DNA from: JBOHNM01 sp050730675
GTDB lineage: Bacteria; Planctomycetota; Phycisphaerae; Phycisphaerales; UBA1924
Length of the DNA: 21,028 nt
NCBI GenBank assembly: GCA_050730675.1
Contig: JBOHNM010000066.1
Coordinates: forward strand, 1-21,028
Direction of reading: 5' to 3'
Positions 14,492 through 21,028 of the stretch are shown piece after piece. The first letter of the stretch is position 1. Each line of letters opens with the position of its first letter. The translations under genes and the position numbers were made by a program. Below the pieces are notes generated by a model. It ran no database searches. It saw only the letters and a program-made list of their open reading frames with translations, and was not told where the DNA came from.

Positions 14492-17400
14492 TTACTTGCT
14501 GACGGTTCCGCGCTCGTTACGCCATCGGGCCAGCGCCGGCAGCGGCAGCGGTGCGATCCGCGCGCCGGGCATGGCTTGCGCCAGCGGGTCGATGACACAT
14601 GCCCCCGCCGTCAGCAGCCAGTGGTCGTAGAGGTACTCGATCTGCTCGTACACCTCGTCGCGCCGCGTGATCCGCGGCACCAGCCACGGCGTGTCCATCA
14701 ACCCACCCGCACCCGCTTCGTGCCGCGCATTGATCAGCCGCTGCAGGTTCTCGCGCGAGCGGGCGAAGGCGCCGGGTTCGTGATGCGGTGCGACGGCGGC
14801 GTATGTCTCAGGGTCGTTGGCATGCAGGTCGATGCTGATGATCTCGGGCGTGGCGGCGAGAAGGCGATCGACCGCTTCGGTGGTCGCCACCAGATCGGTG
14901 CGAACGTGGGCGGCGGCGACTCCGGCGCGGCGCGCGGCCGCGATCAACGCGGGCAAGGCTGGATGGTCCAGCGGGCGGCCGGTGAAGGTCACGGCCGCGT
15001 CGGTGTGGCGAGCCGCAAGCCCGCGGCAAACCCGATCGACTTCCGTTTCGCTCAGTGCTCCGCTGCCGTCGGCGTGCAGTTCCGCGTGCCACGGAGCAGA
15101 CGGGATTGCTTCAGCCGCGGAGGAGACTGCGGCGGCGATCTGTTCGGCGGTGGCGGTCAGTGCATCCATCCCCCCCGTTTCCAAGGCGGAACGCAGCAGT
15201 GCCGCGCGCCACGGTGAGTCCGGAATGCAGCGGATGCGGGCATCGCGGACCGTCGGCGTCACGGGCACGCAGTTGCTCTTGGCGATCAGATCCGACATCG
15301 GCGAGGTTGGCACGTAGCCGAGCAGGCCACCGATCGACGCGAAGCCGCCGGCGGTGGTGCGGTTGGCCGCCAGGTCGCGCAGTACGGCGGCATCGACCAG
15401 ACACGGCGCGAGCCCGGGCGCCGCCTGTGTGAATGTCAATCGATGGGCCTTCTCGTCCTCGTGGTAGCGGGCGATGAGCTGCGAGGCGATCGCCGGATCG
15501 ACGAAGCACCAGTCGCCGCCGCAGACGAGGGCCGCGCCCGCGCCGGTCGCTTCGAGGCCCGCGAGCACCGCGCCAGGGTCGAGCGCCTCGTCGTAGCAGG
15601 TGAGGTTGCACAGGCCGCCGCGCCAGCCGTCGCGTGCCCAGAGACGGCCCGCGCGGGCGGTTGCCGGGGGCAGTGCCTGCACGGGTGCTTGCACGAATTC
15701 GAACCGCACGTTTGCCGGCAACTGACCGGCGAAGCGCTTCGCCTCCGCGACGTCCGGGCAGACGACCGCGACCGCGCGGAGTTCCTTGACCCGCGCCAGC
15801 CGGTGCAGCGTCAGATTGAGCGCCGTGCGGCCGGGGGCGATCTCCGCCGCGGGATAGGCCGTGGTGCCAAGGCCCGTGTACGCAGGGTTGAAGACGGCCA
15901 CCGCCGCGACAGTGATTGTGGGCGCCTCGATGCCGTCGGCATCAACCGGAGCAGCGGACTTGGTCTTTTCCAGCGGATCCCGTGTGCGCTTGGGACCGCC
16001 GGCGAGGATCGCGGCGGATTGGTCGAGGATGTCGCCCATGACGTCCGCGGCATCCGCCAGGCTCCGCACGTTGGACAGGTCGCGCTCGATCTGGCGCTTC
16101 TGCAGGTCCATCCCCTCGACGTTGTCGCCGACGTACATGGCGCGGTCGGCGCGGGCCCGTCGGAAGGCTCCGGTCTGGTTGAGCCGCTGCACCATGCCGA
16201 ACGCGGGGGTGAGCGCCATCACCTCGTCGCGCAGTTTCTCCACCTTGCCGATCAGCCCGTTGACACGGATCTGGTCGCGCTGGTGTTCGAGCATTTCTGT
16301 CAGCACCATCGCCGCATCGCGCGAGAGTTTGCCGACACGCCACAGGTCGCGGCGAAGCTCGCGCACCCGTTCGCTCGCCGCGCGAAGGCGGCGACGGCGT
16401 TCGGCGGGTGCGAAGACGACGGGTTCATCGGGCGTGATCGCGGGTCCGCCGCGGTGCTGCTTGATGAATTCTGCCAGTGTGCGCGTCGTGGTTCCTTGCT
16501 TGGCGACGCCGCCTTCGGTCGCGTCGATCGTCGTCAGTCCGCGCGCCATGTCGGCGGTGAACGCCCGCTGGAACTGCACGAGGTACGCCGCCATCTGTTC
16601 GTCGGTGTAGATCTTGCGGCCCAGCACATCCATCGCCGGTCGCAGCAGCCCGCGCATCCGCACGATCCGCTGCCACTCCAGCATCTCCAGCGTGTTGAAC
16701 GGGTTGAGTTCCCCGGCCCACACGCTGTGGATCGCCGCGCCGGCGGCGTAGTACTGCCCGTCGGTGAATCCCAGGTCCTGCCCGATGAGCGCAACAGGCT
16801 CGCACCCCAAGTAGCGCGCGAGGTAGTACGCCAAGTGCGCGACGGTGGCTCCGGCCTCGATCTGCCCCATCGGCCGCACAAGGTCGTCGCCCAGCACCGC
16901 ATCGAGAAAGTGATCGCTCGCACACCGTACCACGCCGGGGAACGCGCTCGTCACCGCGGGATTCACCTTCGGCTCGACCACGAGTGTGACGCCGCGGACG
17001 TCCTCGGCGCTCAGTCCCTCGTAGAAGCGGCGTGAGATCTCGTGGTAGTCCAGTGCGGTCACAAAGTGCGGCTGGATCCCGCGTTCCAGCAGGGGCTTGA
17101 GCACCGTCTGCACCGCGACGATCACGAACCGCTCGCGCACCGCCGGGTCGGTCAGCAACTCGATGTTCCGCTGCAGACTGGGTCCCGCAGCGACCACGAT
17201 CGCGGGCCGTCCGGCGTACCTGCCCGCCAGGTCGGCGATCCCCGGCCCGGCGCAGTAGTGGTCCAGGTTCTGCGTCGCGTTGCGCAGCGTCGCCTCGGTC
17301 TGCACCATCGTGGTGACAACGGTCGTCCGCACCGCCTCCATCAGCCGTGTGAAGTTGCGGATGAACTCCGGTCCCGACGGTCCGATCCGCGGCTTGCTCG

Positions 17401-17950
17401 CGGGGTGCTCCACGATCTTCAGCCCGAGCGCGAAGAGTTCTTCCTTGCCGCCGGTCAGTTCGGCCATCGCGGCCGCGTCAAATGGGTCGGTCAGGATCGC
17501 GATATTGCATGCCGAAAGCCAATCGGAATGGTCGATGCGTTCCAGCACGCTGCGCAGCAGGCCGACGTCCGGCTCGAAGACGACCACGATGCCCGTGCGC
17601 TTCATCCGCCGCGCGATCTGCTCGACGTGGTAGCCGAGCCCGAAGCCCATCACCACCACCGCGGCGTGCTGTTTCACATCCACGTTCTGCGTCAGCTTCT
17701 CGGCCTCGCCCATCGGGTCGCGCTTGCTCGCCAGCGCCCGAGTCACGGGCATGCCCGCGGCGTCCCAGTCCGTGGTCGTCGCGCTCGGCCGACCGGTCGG
17801 CGTCTGGATCCACTCCAGGTCCATCCGCGCGAAGCCGGACCGGATCGCCTCGACCACCTTGGGCGTGAAGCGGCCCAGATGCGCCAGGTTGCGTTCCAGC
17901 ACGCCCGCGCAGGAGGACGTCGGGATGGTGGTGCTCGTTGGGAGGTTCAC
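14492..17950 (-). CDS. Maf/DUF115 glycosyltransferase fused to SpsF-like nucleotidyltransferase and degenerate radical-SAM-like barrel
   Basis: 1152 residues from a GTG at 17950, which has AGAGG/GGAG just upstream; the open frame extends further without homology. Residues about 96-185 form a Rossmann-like Maf N-domain, and 227-400 the DUF115/MptE-like core (AAGPSL at 254-259, FVTALDYH, LIGQDLGFTDG at 388-398). Helical sequence (512-650) follows. Residues about 682-860 resemble SpsF-type cytidylyltransferases (GLGTTAYPAAEIAPGRTALN, then GGDWCFVDPAI in place of the acidic motif). Residues about 950-1135 resemble a radical SAM barrel (TFTGRPLDHPALPALIAAAR, ISIDLHANDPETY, a late GACVIDP) but no C-x3-C-x2-C is present. 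Maf proteins transfer nonulosonic acids to flagellin in other bacteria, and neuA-neuB-neuC follow directly. The Maf domain call is firm; the two C-terminal calls rest on pattern similarity. Confidence 0.87.
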   Translation of the reverse strand: MNLPTSTTIPTSSCAGVLERNLAHLGRFTPKVVEAIRSGFARMDLEWIQTPTGRPSATTTDWDAAGMPVTRALASKRDPMGEAEKLTQNVDVKQHAAVVVMGFGLGYHVEQIARRMKRTGIVVVFEPDVGLLRSVLERIDHSDWLSACNIAILTDPFDAAAMAELTGGKEELFALGLKIVEHPASKPRIGPSGPEFIRNFTRLMEAVRTTVVTTMVQTEATLRNATQNLDHYCAGPGIADLAGRYAGRPAIVVAAGPSLQRNIELLTDPAVRERFVIVAVQTVLKPLLERGIQPHFVTALDYHEISRRFYEGLSAEDVRGVTLVVEPKVNPAVTSAFPGVVRCASDHFLDAVLGDDLVRPMGQIEAGATVAHLAYYLARYLGCEPVALIGQDLGFTDGQYYAAGAAIHSVWAGELNPFNTLEMLEWQRIVRMRGLLRPAMDVLGRKIYTDEQMAAYLVQFQRAFTADMARGLTTIDATEGGVAKQGTTTRTLAEFIKQHRGGPAITPDEPVVFAPAERRRRLRAASERVRELRRDLWRVGKLSRDAAMVLTEMLEHQRDQIRVNGLIGKVEKLRDEVMALTPAFGMVQRLNQTGAFRRARADRAMYVGDNVEGMDLQKRQIERDLSNVRSLADAADVMGDILDQSAAILAGGPKRTRDPLEKTKSAAPVDADGIEAPTITVAAVAVFNPAYTGLGTTAYPAAEIAPGRTALNLTLHRLARVKELRAVAVVCPDVAEAKRFAGQLPANVRFEFVQAPVQALPPATARAGRLWARDGWRGGLCNLTCYDEALDPGAVLAGLEATGAGAALVCGGDWCFVDPAIASQLIARYHEDEKAHRLTFTQAAPGLAPCLVDAAVLRDLAANRTTAGGFASIGGLLGYVPTSPMSDLIAKSNCVPVTPTVRDARIRCIPDSPWRAALLRSALETGGMDALTATAEQIAAAVSSAAEAIPSAPWHAELHADGSGALSETEVDRVCRGLAARHTDAAVTFTGRPLDHPALPALIAAARRAGVAAAHVRTDLVATTEAVDRLLAATPEIISIDLHANDPETYAAVAPHHEPGAFARSRENLQRLINARHEAGAGGLMDTPWLVPRITRRDEVYEQIEYLYDHWLLTAGACVIDPLAQAMPGARIAPLPLPALARWRNERGTVSK

Positions 17951-18113
17951 GAGGCTCCGCCTCTCATACCAGACGTCGTGGGGGATGGGTACAGCCACCG
18001 CGCACCGCCGACACGGACCGTCCCATGGATCGGACCCCGCCCCGGCCCGTCGTGAATCTCCCGCCGCCCGCCGGAGAGCAATCCCCGACCCCGCCACCCA
18101 CGTACAGACTCTC

Positions 18114-18773
18114 GTGCCCACCCCGATCCTCGCCCAGAACACGATCTTCTCGCAGCTTCAGAACGCCACACCCGAGCCGCTGCCCGAGAGCGGGGGCTTC
18201 GCCCATTACCTGTTCGAAGACCCCTGGCTCCCAGCCATCGGCATCGCGATCCTCGGCATCGCCGTGCTCTACGCCCTCCGCTCGCGCGGCAAGCCGCGAG
18301 CGGGCGTTCTCGTCGCTCTCGCGGGGGTGCTCATCGCTGCGGGCATCGTCGTTCTCGCCTCCGCTGTCGAGACTGACCGCGAGCGGCTCATCCTCGAGAC
18401 CCGCCGCCTCGTGGAAGCCGGCTTCCGCGCCGATGCCCAGACCGCCGACGCTCTCCTCGCCGGCGACGTCTCCCTCACCATCCTCACCCGCGACTCCAAG
18501 CGCACCAAGGACTACCTCGTCCAACAGATACGCTCCGATATCGCCAAGCGCTACGGCGTGGACGGTTACGATATCCGCGGCGTCCGTGCCGCCATCGACG
18601 GCCCGCGCACAGGCCGCTCGCAGATCAGCGTCACCGCCAAGGGCGCCTATCCCACGCCCACGGTCTGGATGCTCACCTGGCGGCAGGATGCGACAAGCGG
18701 CCAATGGCGAGTCTGGAAGATCGAGGCCCAGCAGATCGGCGCGATGAGGCCTGGAAGCTTGAGCGACCTGTAG
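18114..18773 (+). CDS. Two-helix membrane protein with C-terminal globular domain, unknown function
   Basis: 219 residues from the GTG at 18114; the start is uncertain because an ATG at 17985 in the same frame would add 43 residues of Arg/Pro-rich sequence that looks like a non-coding shadow. Two close membrane helices (about 39-56 and 63-84) form a hairpin, so the domain at 88-219 lies on the same side as the N-terminus. That domain begins with an amphipathic helix (DRERLILETRRLVEAGFRADAQTADALL) and ends in strands with WMLTWRQD and WRVWKIEAQQI. This order resembles NTF2/SnoaL-like folds, but no motif proves it. It is divergent from the maf gene and convergent with the next gene, their stops only 5 bp apart. 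Confidence 0.72.
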   Translation: MPTPILAQNTIFSQLQNATPEPLPESGGFAHYLFEDPWLPAIGIAILGIAVLYALRSRGKPRAGVLVALAGVLIAAGIVVLASAVETDRERLILETRRLVEAGFRADAQTADALLAGDVSLTILTRDSKRTKDYLVQQIRSDIAKRYGVDGYDIRGVRAAIDGPRTGRSQISVTAKGAYPTPTVWMLTWRQDATSGQWRVWKIEAQQIGAMRPGSLSDL

Positions 18774-18778
18774 CTCCG

Positions 18779-19639
18779 CTACTTTCCGGGAATCTCGACG
18801 AGCTGGGATTCCTGAATGCTCTCGATCTTCTTGTTCCCGATCGTCTGCGTGGTTTTCACCGCCGCGCCGTTGACAAGGTTGTGCGGGAATCGCCGCTTGA
18901 CTGCTGAGAGCACCGGAGAATCGGGCTTGGGAGCGATGCCATTGCGGGCATCGCCGCGGCGGGCGACATCGTCATCGTTGAAGACCCCGATCGTCACCAT
19001 ACTCAGCGACGGACCGTGGTAGTAGAACGCCAGTTCACCCTCGTGGCGGAGCGTCGCCGCGGCGGTCTCGGCGGCCTTGCGGGACTCGGCCTGCTCCTCG
19101 GGCGTGGGTTTGCGGTCGGTCGGTCCGTAGACCGCCACCTGCAGGGAGAACCGTGCCTTGCGGTATTGCTCCTTGGCCCGCATCAGGTTGTACTCAGGCC
19201 GCGAACCCGCCGGCCCCCCGCCTTCCGGCGGCGAGAGGAAGGCTCCGGCGAAGGGCTTCTCGCCCTTGACTTCCACATCGCGGATGCGCTGCAGTTCGGC
19301 TTGGGCCGACTTGTCGGCGGGGTCGGTGTAGCTGCCGATGACCACGAGCGTGGCCGGCCCGCGCTTGATCGCTCGGGCGCCGCTCGCCTGGCCCGTCGAG
19401 TTCAGGAGCCCCAGTGTCTGCTCGGCGAGCTGGCCTTGGTCATCGCCACGGAAGGCGGCGAGCACGATCGTCCACCCGCCGCGCACGGCGGTGGTGTCAT
19501 TCCTGCGCTCGGGTTGTGTCGAAGCTTGCGCGTTCCAACCCGCGGCGCACAACACCACAGCCGCCAAAGTGATCGCCAGGCTGGCGCGACTCAAATTGGT
19601 GGAAAGACGAGACGGGCGGTGGAGGGGGAGTGTGAACAT
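18779..19639 (-). CDS. Exported protein with two SPOR-like units
   Basis: 286 residues. The signal sequence has a charged start, a hydrophobic core (about 19-34) and a likely AQA-S cleavage near residue 39. Two units of similar pattern follow: residues 55-107 (GWTIVLAAF ... helix ... ATLVVIGSYTDP) and 163-225 (FSLQVAVYGP ... helix ... LSMVTIGVFNDDD). Each has a strand with alternating hydrophobics, a long helix and a closing strand with (V)(V)IG-x-(Y/F), as in SPOR domains, which bind denuded peptidoglycan at division sites. The conserved C-terminal part (SAVKRRFPHNLVNGAAVK) is of unknown role. The ATG at 19639 has AAGG about 6 nt upstream. The SPOR assignment is by pattern and is moderate; export is clear. 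Confidence 0.75.
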   Translation of the reverse strand: MFTLPLHRPSRLSTNLSRASLAITLAAVVLCAAGWNAQASTQPERRNDTTAVRGGWTIVLAAFRGDDQGQLAEQTLGLLNSTGQASGARAIKRGPATLVVIGSYTDPADKSAQAELQRIRDVEVKGEKPFAGAFLSPPEGGGPAGSRPEYNLMRAKEQYRKARFSLQVAVYGPTDRKPTPEEQAESRKAAETAAATLRHEGELAFYYHGPSLSMVTIGVFNDDDVARRGDARNGIAPKPDSPVLSAVKRRFPHNLVNGAAVKTTQTIGNKKIESIQESQLVEIPGK

Positions 19640-20007
19640 GGTGAACCTTGCGCGGAATTTTGCGTATGGAGTGTTAGGGAGGAATTGTTCGCATTCCCCC
19701 GATGAACGGGCGCACGATCCGAACGAAATCCGAAGATTTTTGCGCAAGACTGGCACGATTTCCATACCGAACAAGCGCGCAAAGCACGAATTGACAACGA
19801 CTTAGTGTCATTTTTCGGAAAAGACCAAAGTCTCAAGCGTTCTGCCAAGCTCCGTCGATGACGGTGGTGTTCGAAGTGCTGGTGAAAGACGAACTCCGGT
19901 CTGGGCGTGTGGACCGATGGACGCAGGGCGAAGGCATGGAGGCCGCAGACCCGCTCGCGATCCTGTCGCCAGTCTTGTGCAGATGTCGGTAGCAAGGAGT
20001 CTCCCAC
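19640..20007. promoter_or_regulatory. Divergent intergenic region between the SPOR-like gene and flgM
   Basis: 368 bp with lower GC than the flanking genes and no gene seen. It must carry promoters for both divergent genes. TTGACA at 19791-19796 is a good -35 for the plus strand, but no matching -10 is found 16-18 bp on. An inverted repeat TGACA-N9-TGTCA spans 19792-19810 and may be an operator. CTGGCACG at 19750-19757 matches a sigma-54 -24 box, but the -12 GC is missing. No sigma-28 type TAAA...GCCGATAA site was recognised. Confidence 0.5.
19994..19999 (+). promoter_or_regulatory. Strong ribosome binding site of flgM
   Basis: AAGGAG 8 nt before the ATG at 20008, the clearest Shine-Dalgarno sequence in the window. 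It fixes the flgM start. Confidence 0.8.
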
Positions 20008-20307
20008 ATGTCAGCAATCCCCTCACTCAACGGATCGCTTCACGGTGTCGGTGCGCAGGACACGCGCGTGACCGGTCGCGCGGCCAACCCGCGGCTGAAT
20101 CTTGAAGGCGCGATCGATGCCTCCACCAAGGCCGACAGCGTTGAACTCTCGTCCGAGGCGATCGAGCAGAGCCTGAAGTTCGAGGCCCCTTCCCGCGCGG
20201 ACCTGATTGCCAGCATCAAGGCGCAGATCGCCGACGGGTCGTACAACGAGGACGACAAGTTGACGATCGTTGCCGACCGGATCGCGTCGGAACTGAAGGA
20301 CAAGTAA
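20008..20307 (+). CDS. flgM: Anti-sigma-28 factor, FlgM-like
   Basis: 99 residues, the normal FlgM size. FlgM binds and holds the flagellar sigma factor FliA until the hook-basal body is built, then is exported. The first 45 residues are polar and disordered-looking, as in the family. The conserved C-terminal part starts at DSVELSSEAIEQS and continues RADLIASIKAQIADGSYNED...IVADRIASEL (about 63-96), matching the FlgM pattern R-x-(D/E)-x-(V/I)-x2-(I/L)K-x2-I-x-(N/D)G-x-Y, followed by an I-A-x-(K/R)-(I/M) helix. The start is fixed by AAGGAG, and a perfect terminator follows the stop, so this is a monocistronic unit. It is the only clear flagellar gene in the window and links the nearby Maf/nonulosonate cassette to motility. 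Confidence 0.85.
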   Translation: MSAIPSLNGSLHGVGAQDTRVTGRAANPRLNLEGAIDASTKADSVELSSEAIEQSLKFEAPSRADLIASIKAQIADGSYNEDDKLTIVADRIASELKDK

Positions 20308-20334
20308 TCCGACTGATTCTCACTTGATCGAGCC

Positions 20335-20370
20335 GCAAGCCCGGCCCGTGCCGGGCTTGCTTTGCGTTTT
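20335..20370 (+). terminator. Rho-independent terminator of flgM
   Basis: GCAAGCCCGG (20335-20344) and CCGGGCTTGC (20351-20360) form a perfect 10-bp stem with a 6-nt loop, followed by TTTGCGTTTT. It starts 27 bp after the flgM stop. On the minus strand no T-run follows the hairpin, so it mainly serves flgM. Confidence 0.9.
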
Positions 20371-20378
20371 GGGCCAGC

Positions 20379-21028
20379 TCAACCCGGCTTGGCCGGCTCG
20401 GTCGGTGGCTTGGGTTGTTCGTCAGGAGCGGACTTGGGCTTGGCGGGATCGGGCTCGTCGGCGGGCTTGTGTGCTTGACGCTTCCACTCGATCGCCGGCT
20501 TGTCCATCGGTCCGGCGAGCGCGTCGATCGCGCCCGCCAGGGCCCGCACGGTGCGCGTGAAGTACTCGGGGTTGAGCGTCTCGAGTGTGTCGGTGGGCTT
20601 GTGGTAGTTGGGGTTGCGGAAATTGGCGGTGTCGGTGACCATGATCGCCGGGACGCCCGCGGCCATGAACGGTGCGTGGTCCGAACGAAGCAGGTCCGGC
20701 GGGGCGATCGGGAACATGTCGACTTTGAGAATCTTCACCTTCGGCTCGGCCGCGGTCATCGCTTCGGCGAGGGCCGTGCAGAATGGTGCATGGGAGGCGG
20801 TTGTTGTCAATGCGATGAAGTCGCCCGCGAGTTCGCCCTGTGGCAAGCCGGGCACACCCTTGAAAGGGTTGGTCTGGCTCCCGAGCTTGGTGTCGTAGTA
20901 GCCGAGCATCTCGAGGCTCAGCATGCCGACGATTTTGATCCCCTGTTCCCTCCATTTGGGGCGCATAGTTTGGACGTACTGGCGCGAGCCGATCAGGCCG
21001 TTCTCCTCGAGGTTGAAGAGAACGAACT
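20379..21028 (-). CDS. M28 family zinc metallopeptidase, C-terminal part (cut by window edge)
   Basis: The last 215 or so residues of a gene that begins beyond the right edge. The first visible codons read FVLFNLEENGLIGSRQYV, the M28 motif in which the EE pair supplies the catalytic base and a zinc ligand. VGMLSLEMLGYYD, a LLRSDHAPF segment and NYHKPTDTLETLNPEYF with the final zinc-binding His follow, all as in this family of aminopeptidases. An internal ATG at 20964-20966 is not the start, because the catalytic motif lies before it. The last 35 residues are Lys/Pro/Asp/Glu-rich and resemble the tail of the lamin-tail protein at 5.6 kb. Export is likely but the N-terminus is not visible. Confidence 0.9.
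   Translation of the reverse strand, partial: FVLFNLEENGLIGSRQYVQTMRPKWREQGIKIVGMLSLEMLGYYDTKLGSQTNPFKGVPGLPQGELAGDFIALTTTASHAPFCTALAEAMTAAEPKVKILKVDMFPIAPPDLLRSDHAPFMAAGVPAIMVTDTANFRNPNYHKPTDTLETLNPEYFTRTVRALAGAIDALAGPMDKPAIEWKRQAHKPADEPDPAKPKSAPDEQPKPPTEPAKPG

Noticed and set aside
15443..17035. 530-codon plus-strand open frame opposite the Maf fusion gene
   Set aside because: No recognisable domain, typical antisense composition, no start signal, and the minus strand shows the DUF115 motifs.
17951..18142. N-terminal extension of the Maf fusion protein to an ATG at 18142
   Set aside because: The extra 64 residues are Arg/Gly/Ala-rich without homology and would overlap the start of the divergent gene; the GTG at 17950 has a ribosome site.
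19750..19767. Sigma-54 promoter upstream of flgM
   Set aside because: CTGGCACG fits the -24 box, but the bases where the -12 GC should fall (19764-19765) are AT, so the essential half is missing.
19791..19819. Sigma-70 promoter with TTGACA at 19791
   Set aside because: At spacings of 16-18 bp no hexamer resembling TATAAT or TANNNT is present.

Overview
The window looks like chromosomal DNA from a high-GC planctomycete, most likely of the Phycisphaerae type. This rests on three small proteins carrying the C-x2-CGY-x-L...CPECG zinc-ribbon signature that is very common in that phylum, an exported lamin-tail-domain protein, exported proteins with Lys/Pro-rich tails, and the mix of scattered respiratory and flagellar genes. 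No rRNA, tRNA, CRISPR array, insertion sequence or phage gene was seen. Taxonomy is inferred from protein style, not from a marker gene.

Left part (1-10.1 kb): two adjacent paralogous zinc-ribbon membrane proteins lie on the minus strand, divergent from nuoD (complex I 49-kDa subunit). Next, all on the plus strand, come a RhlE-type DEAD-box RNA helicase with an unusual His/Pro-rich insert, a lamin-tail exported protein, nuoE (complex I 24-kDa [2Fe-2S] subunit), a third zinc-ribbon membrane protein, a prolyl-oligopeptidase lipoprotein and a small Pro-rich protein. nuoD and nuoE are thus separated by about 2.8 kb of unrelated genes instead of sitting in a nuo operon.

Middle part (10.1-18.0 kb), minus strand: a single-domain HDOD protein with its own terminator, and upstream of it a tight four-gene cassette transcribed maf-neuA-neuB-neuC with gaps of 12, 3 and 9 bp. 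NeuC (hydrolysing UDP-GlcNAc 2-epimerase), NeuB (nonulosonate synthase) and NeuA (CMP-nonulosonate cytidylyltransferase) should make a CMP-activated sialic or legionaminic-type sugar. The first gene encodes a 1152-residue protein that appears to fuse a Maf/DUF115 flagellin glycosyltransferase to an SpsF-like nucleotidyltransferase and to a radical-SAM-like barrel that has lost its cysteine cluster. neuA contains a run of ten G, a possible phase-variation switch.

Right part (18.1-21.0 kb): a small two-helix membrane protein, a convergent exported protein with two SPOR-like units, a divergently placed flgM-like anti-sigma-28 gene with a perfect terminator, and a partial M28 metallopeptidase cut by the window edge. 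FlgM so near to maf-neuABC supports a flagellar role for the glycosylation cassette.

Across the window, three genes with no Shine-Dalgarno sequence (lamin-tail gene, nuoE and the Pro-rich small gene) have a TANNNT hexamer exactly 6 bp before the ATG. neuC has the same arrangement and one zinc-ribbon gene has it at 7 bp. This is the geometry expected for leaderless mRNAs.
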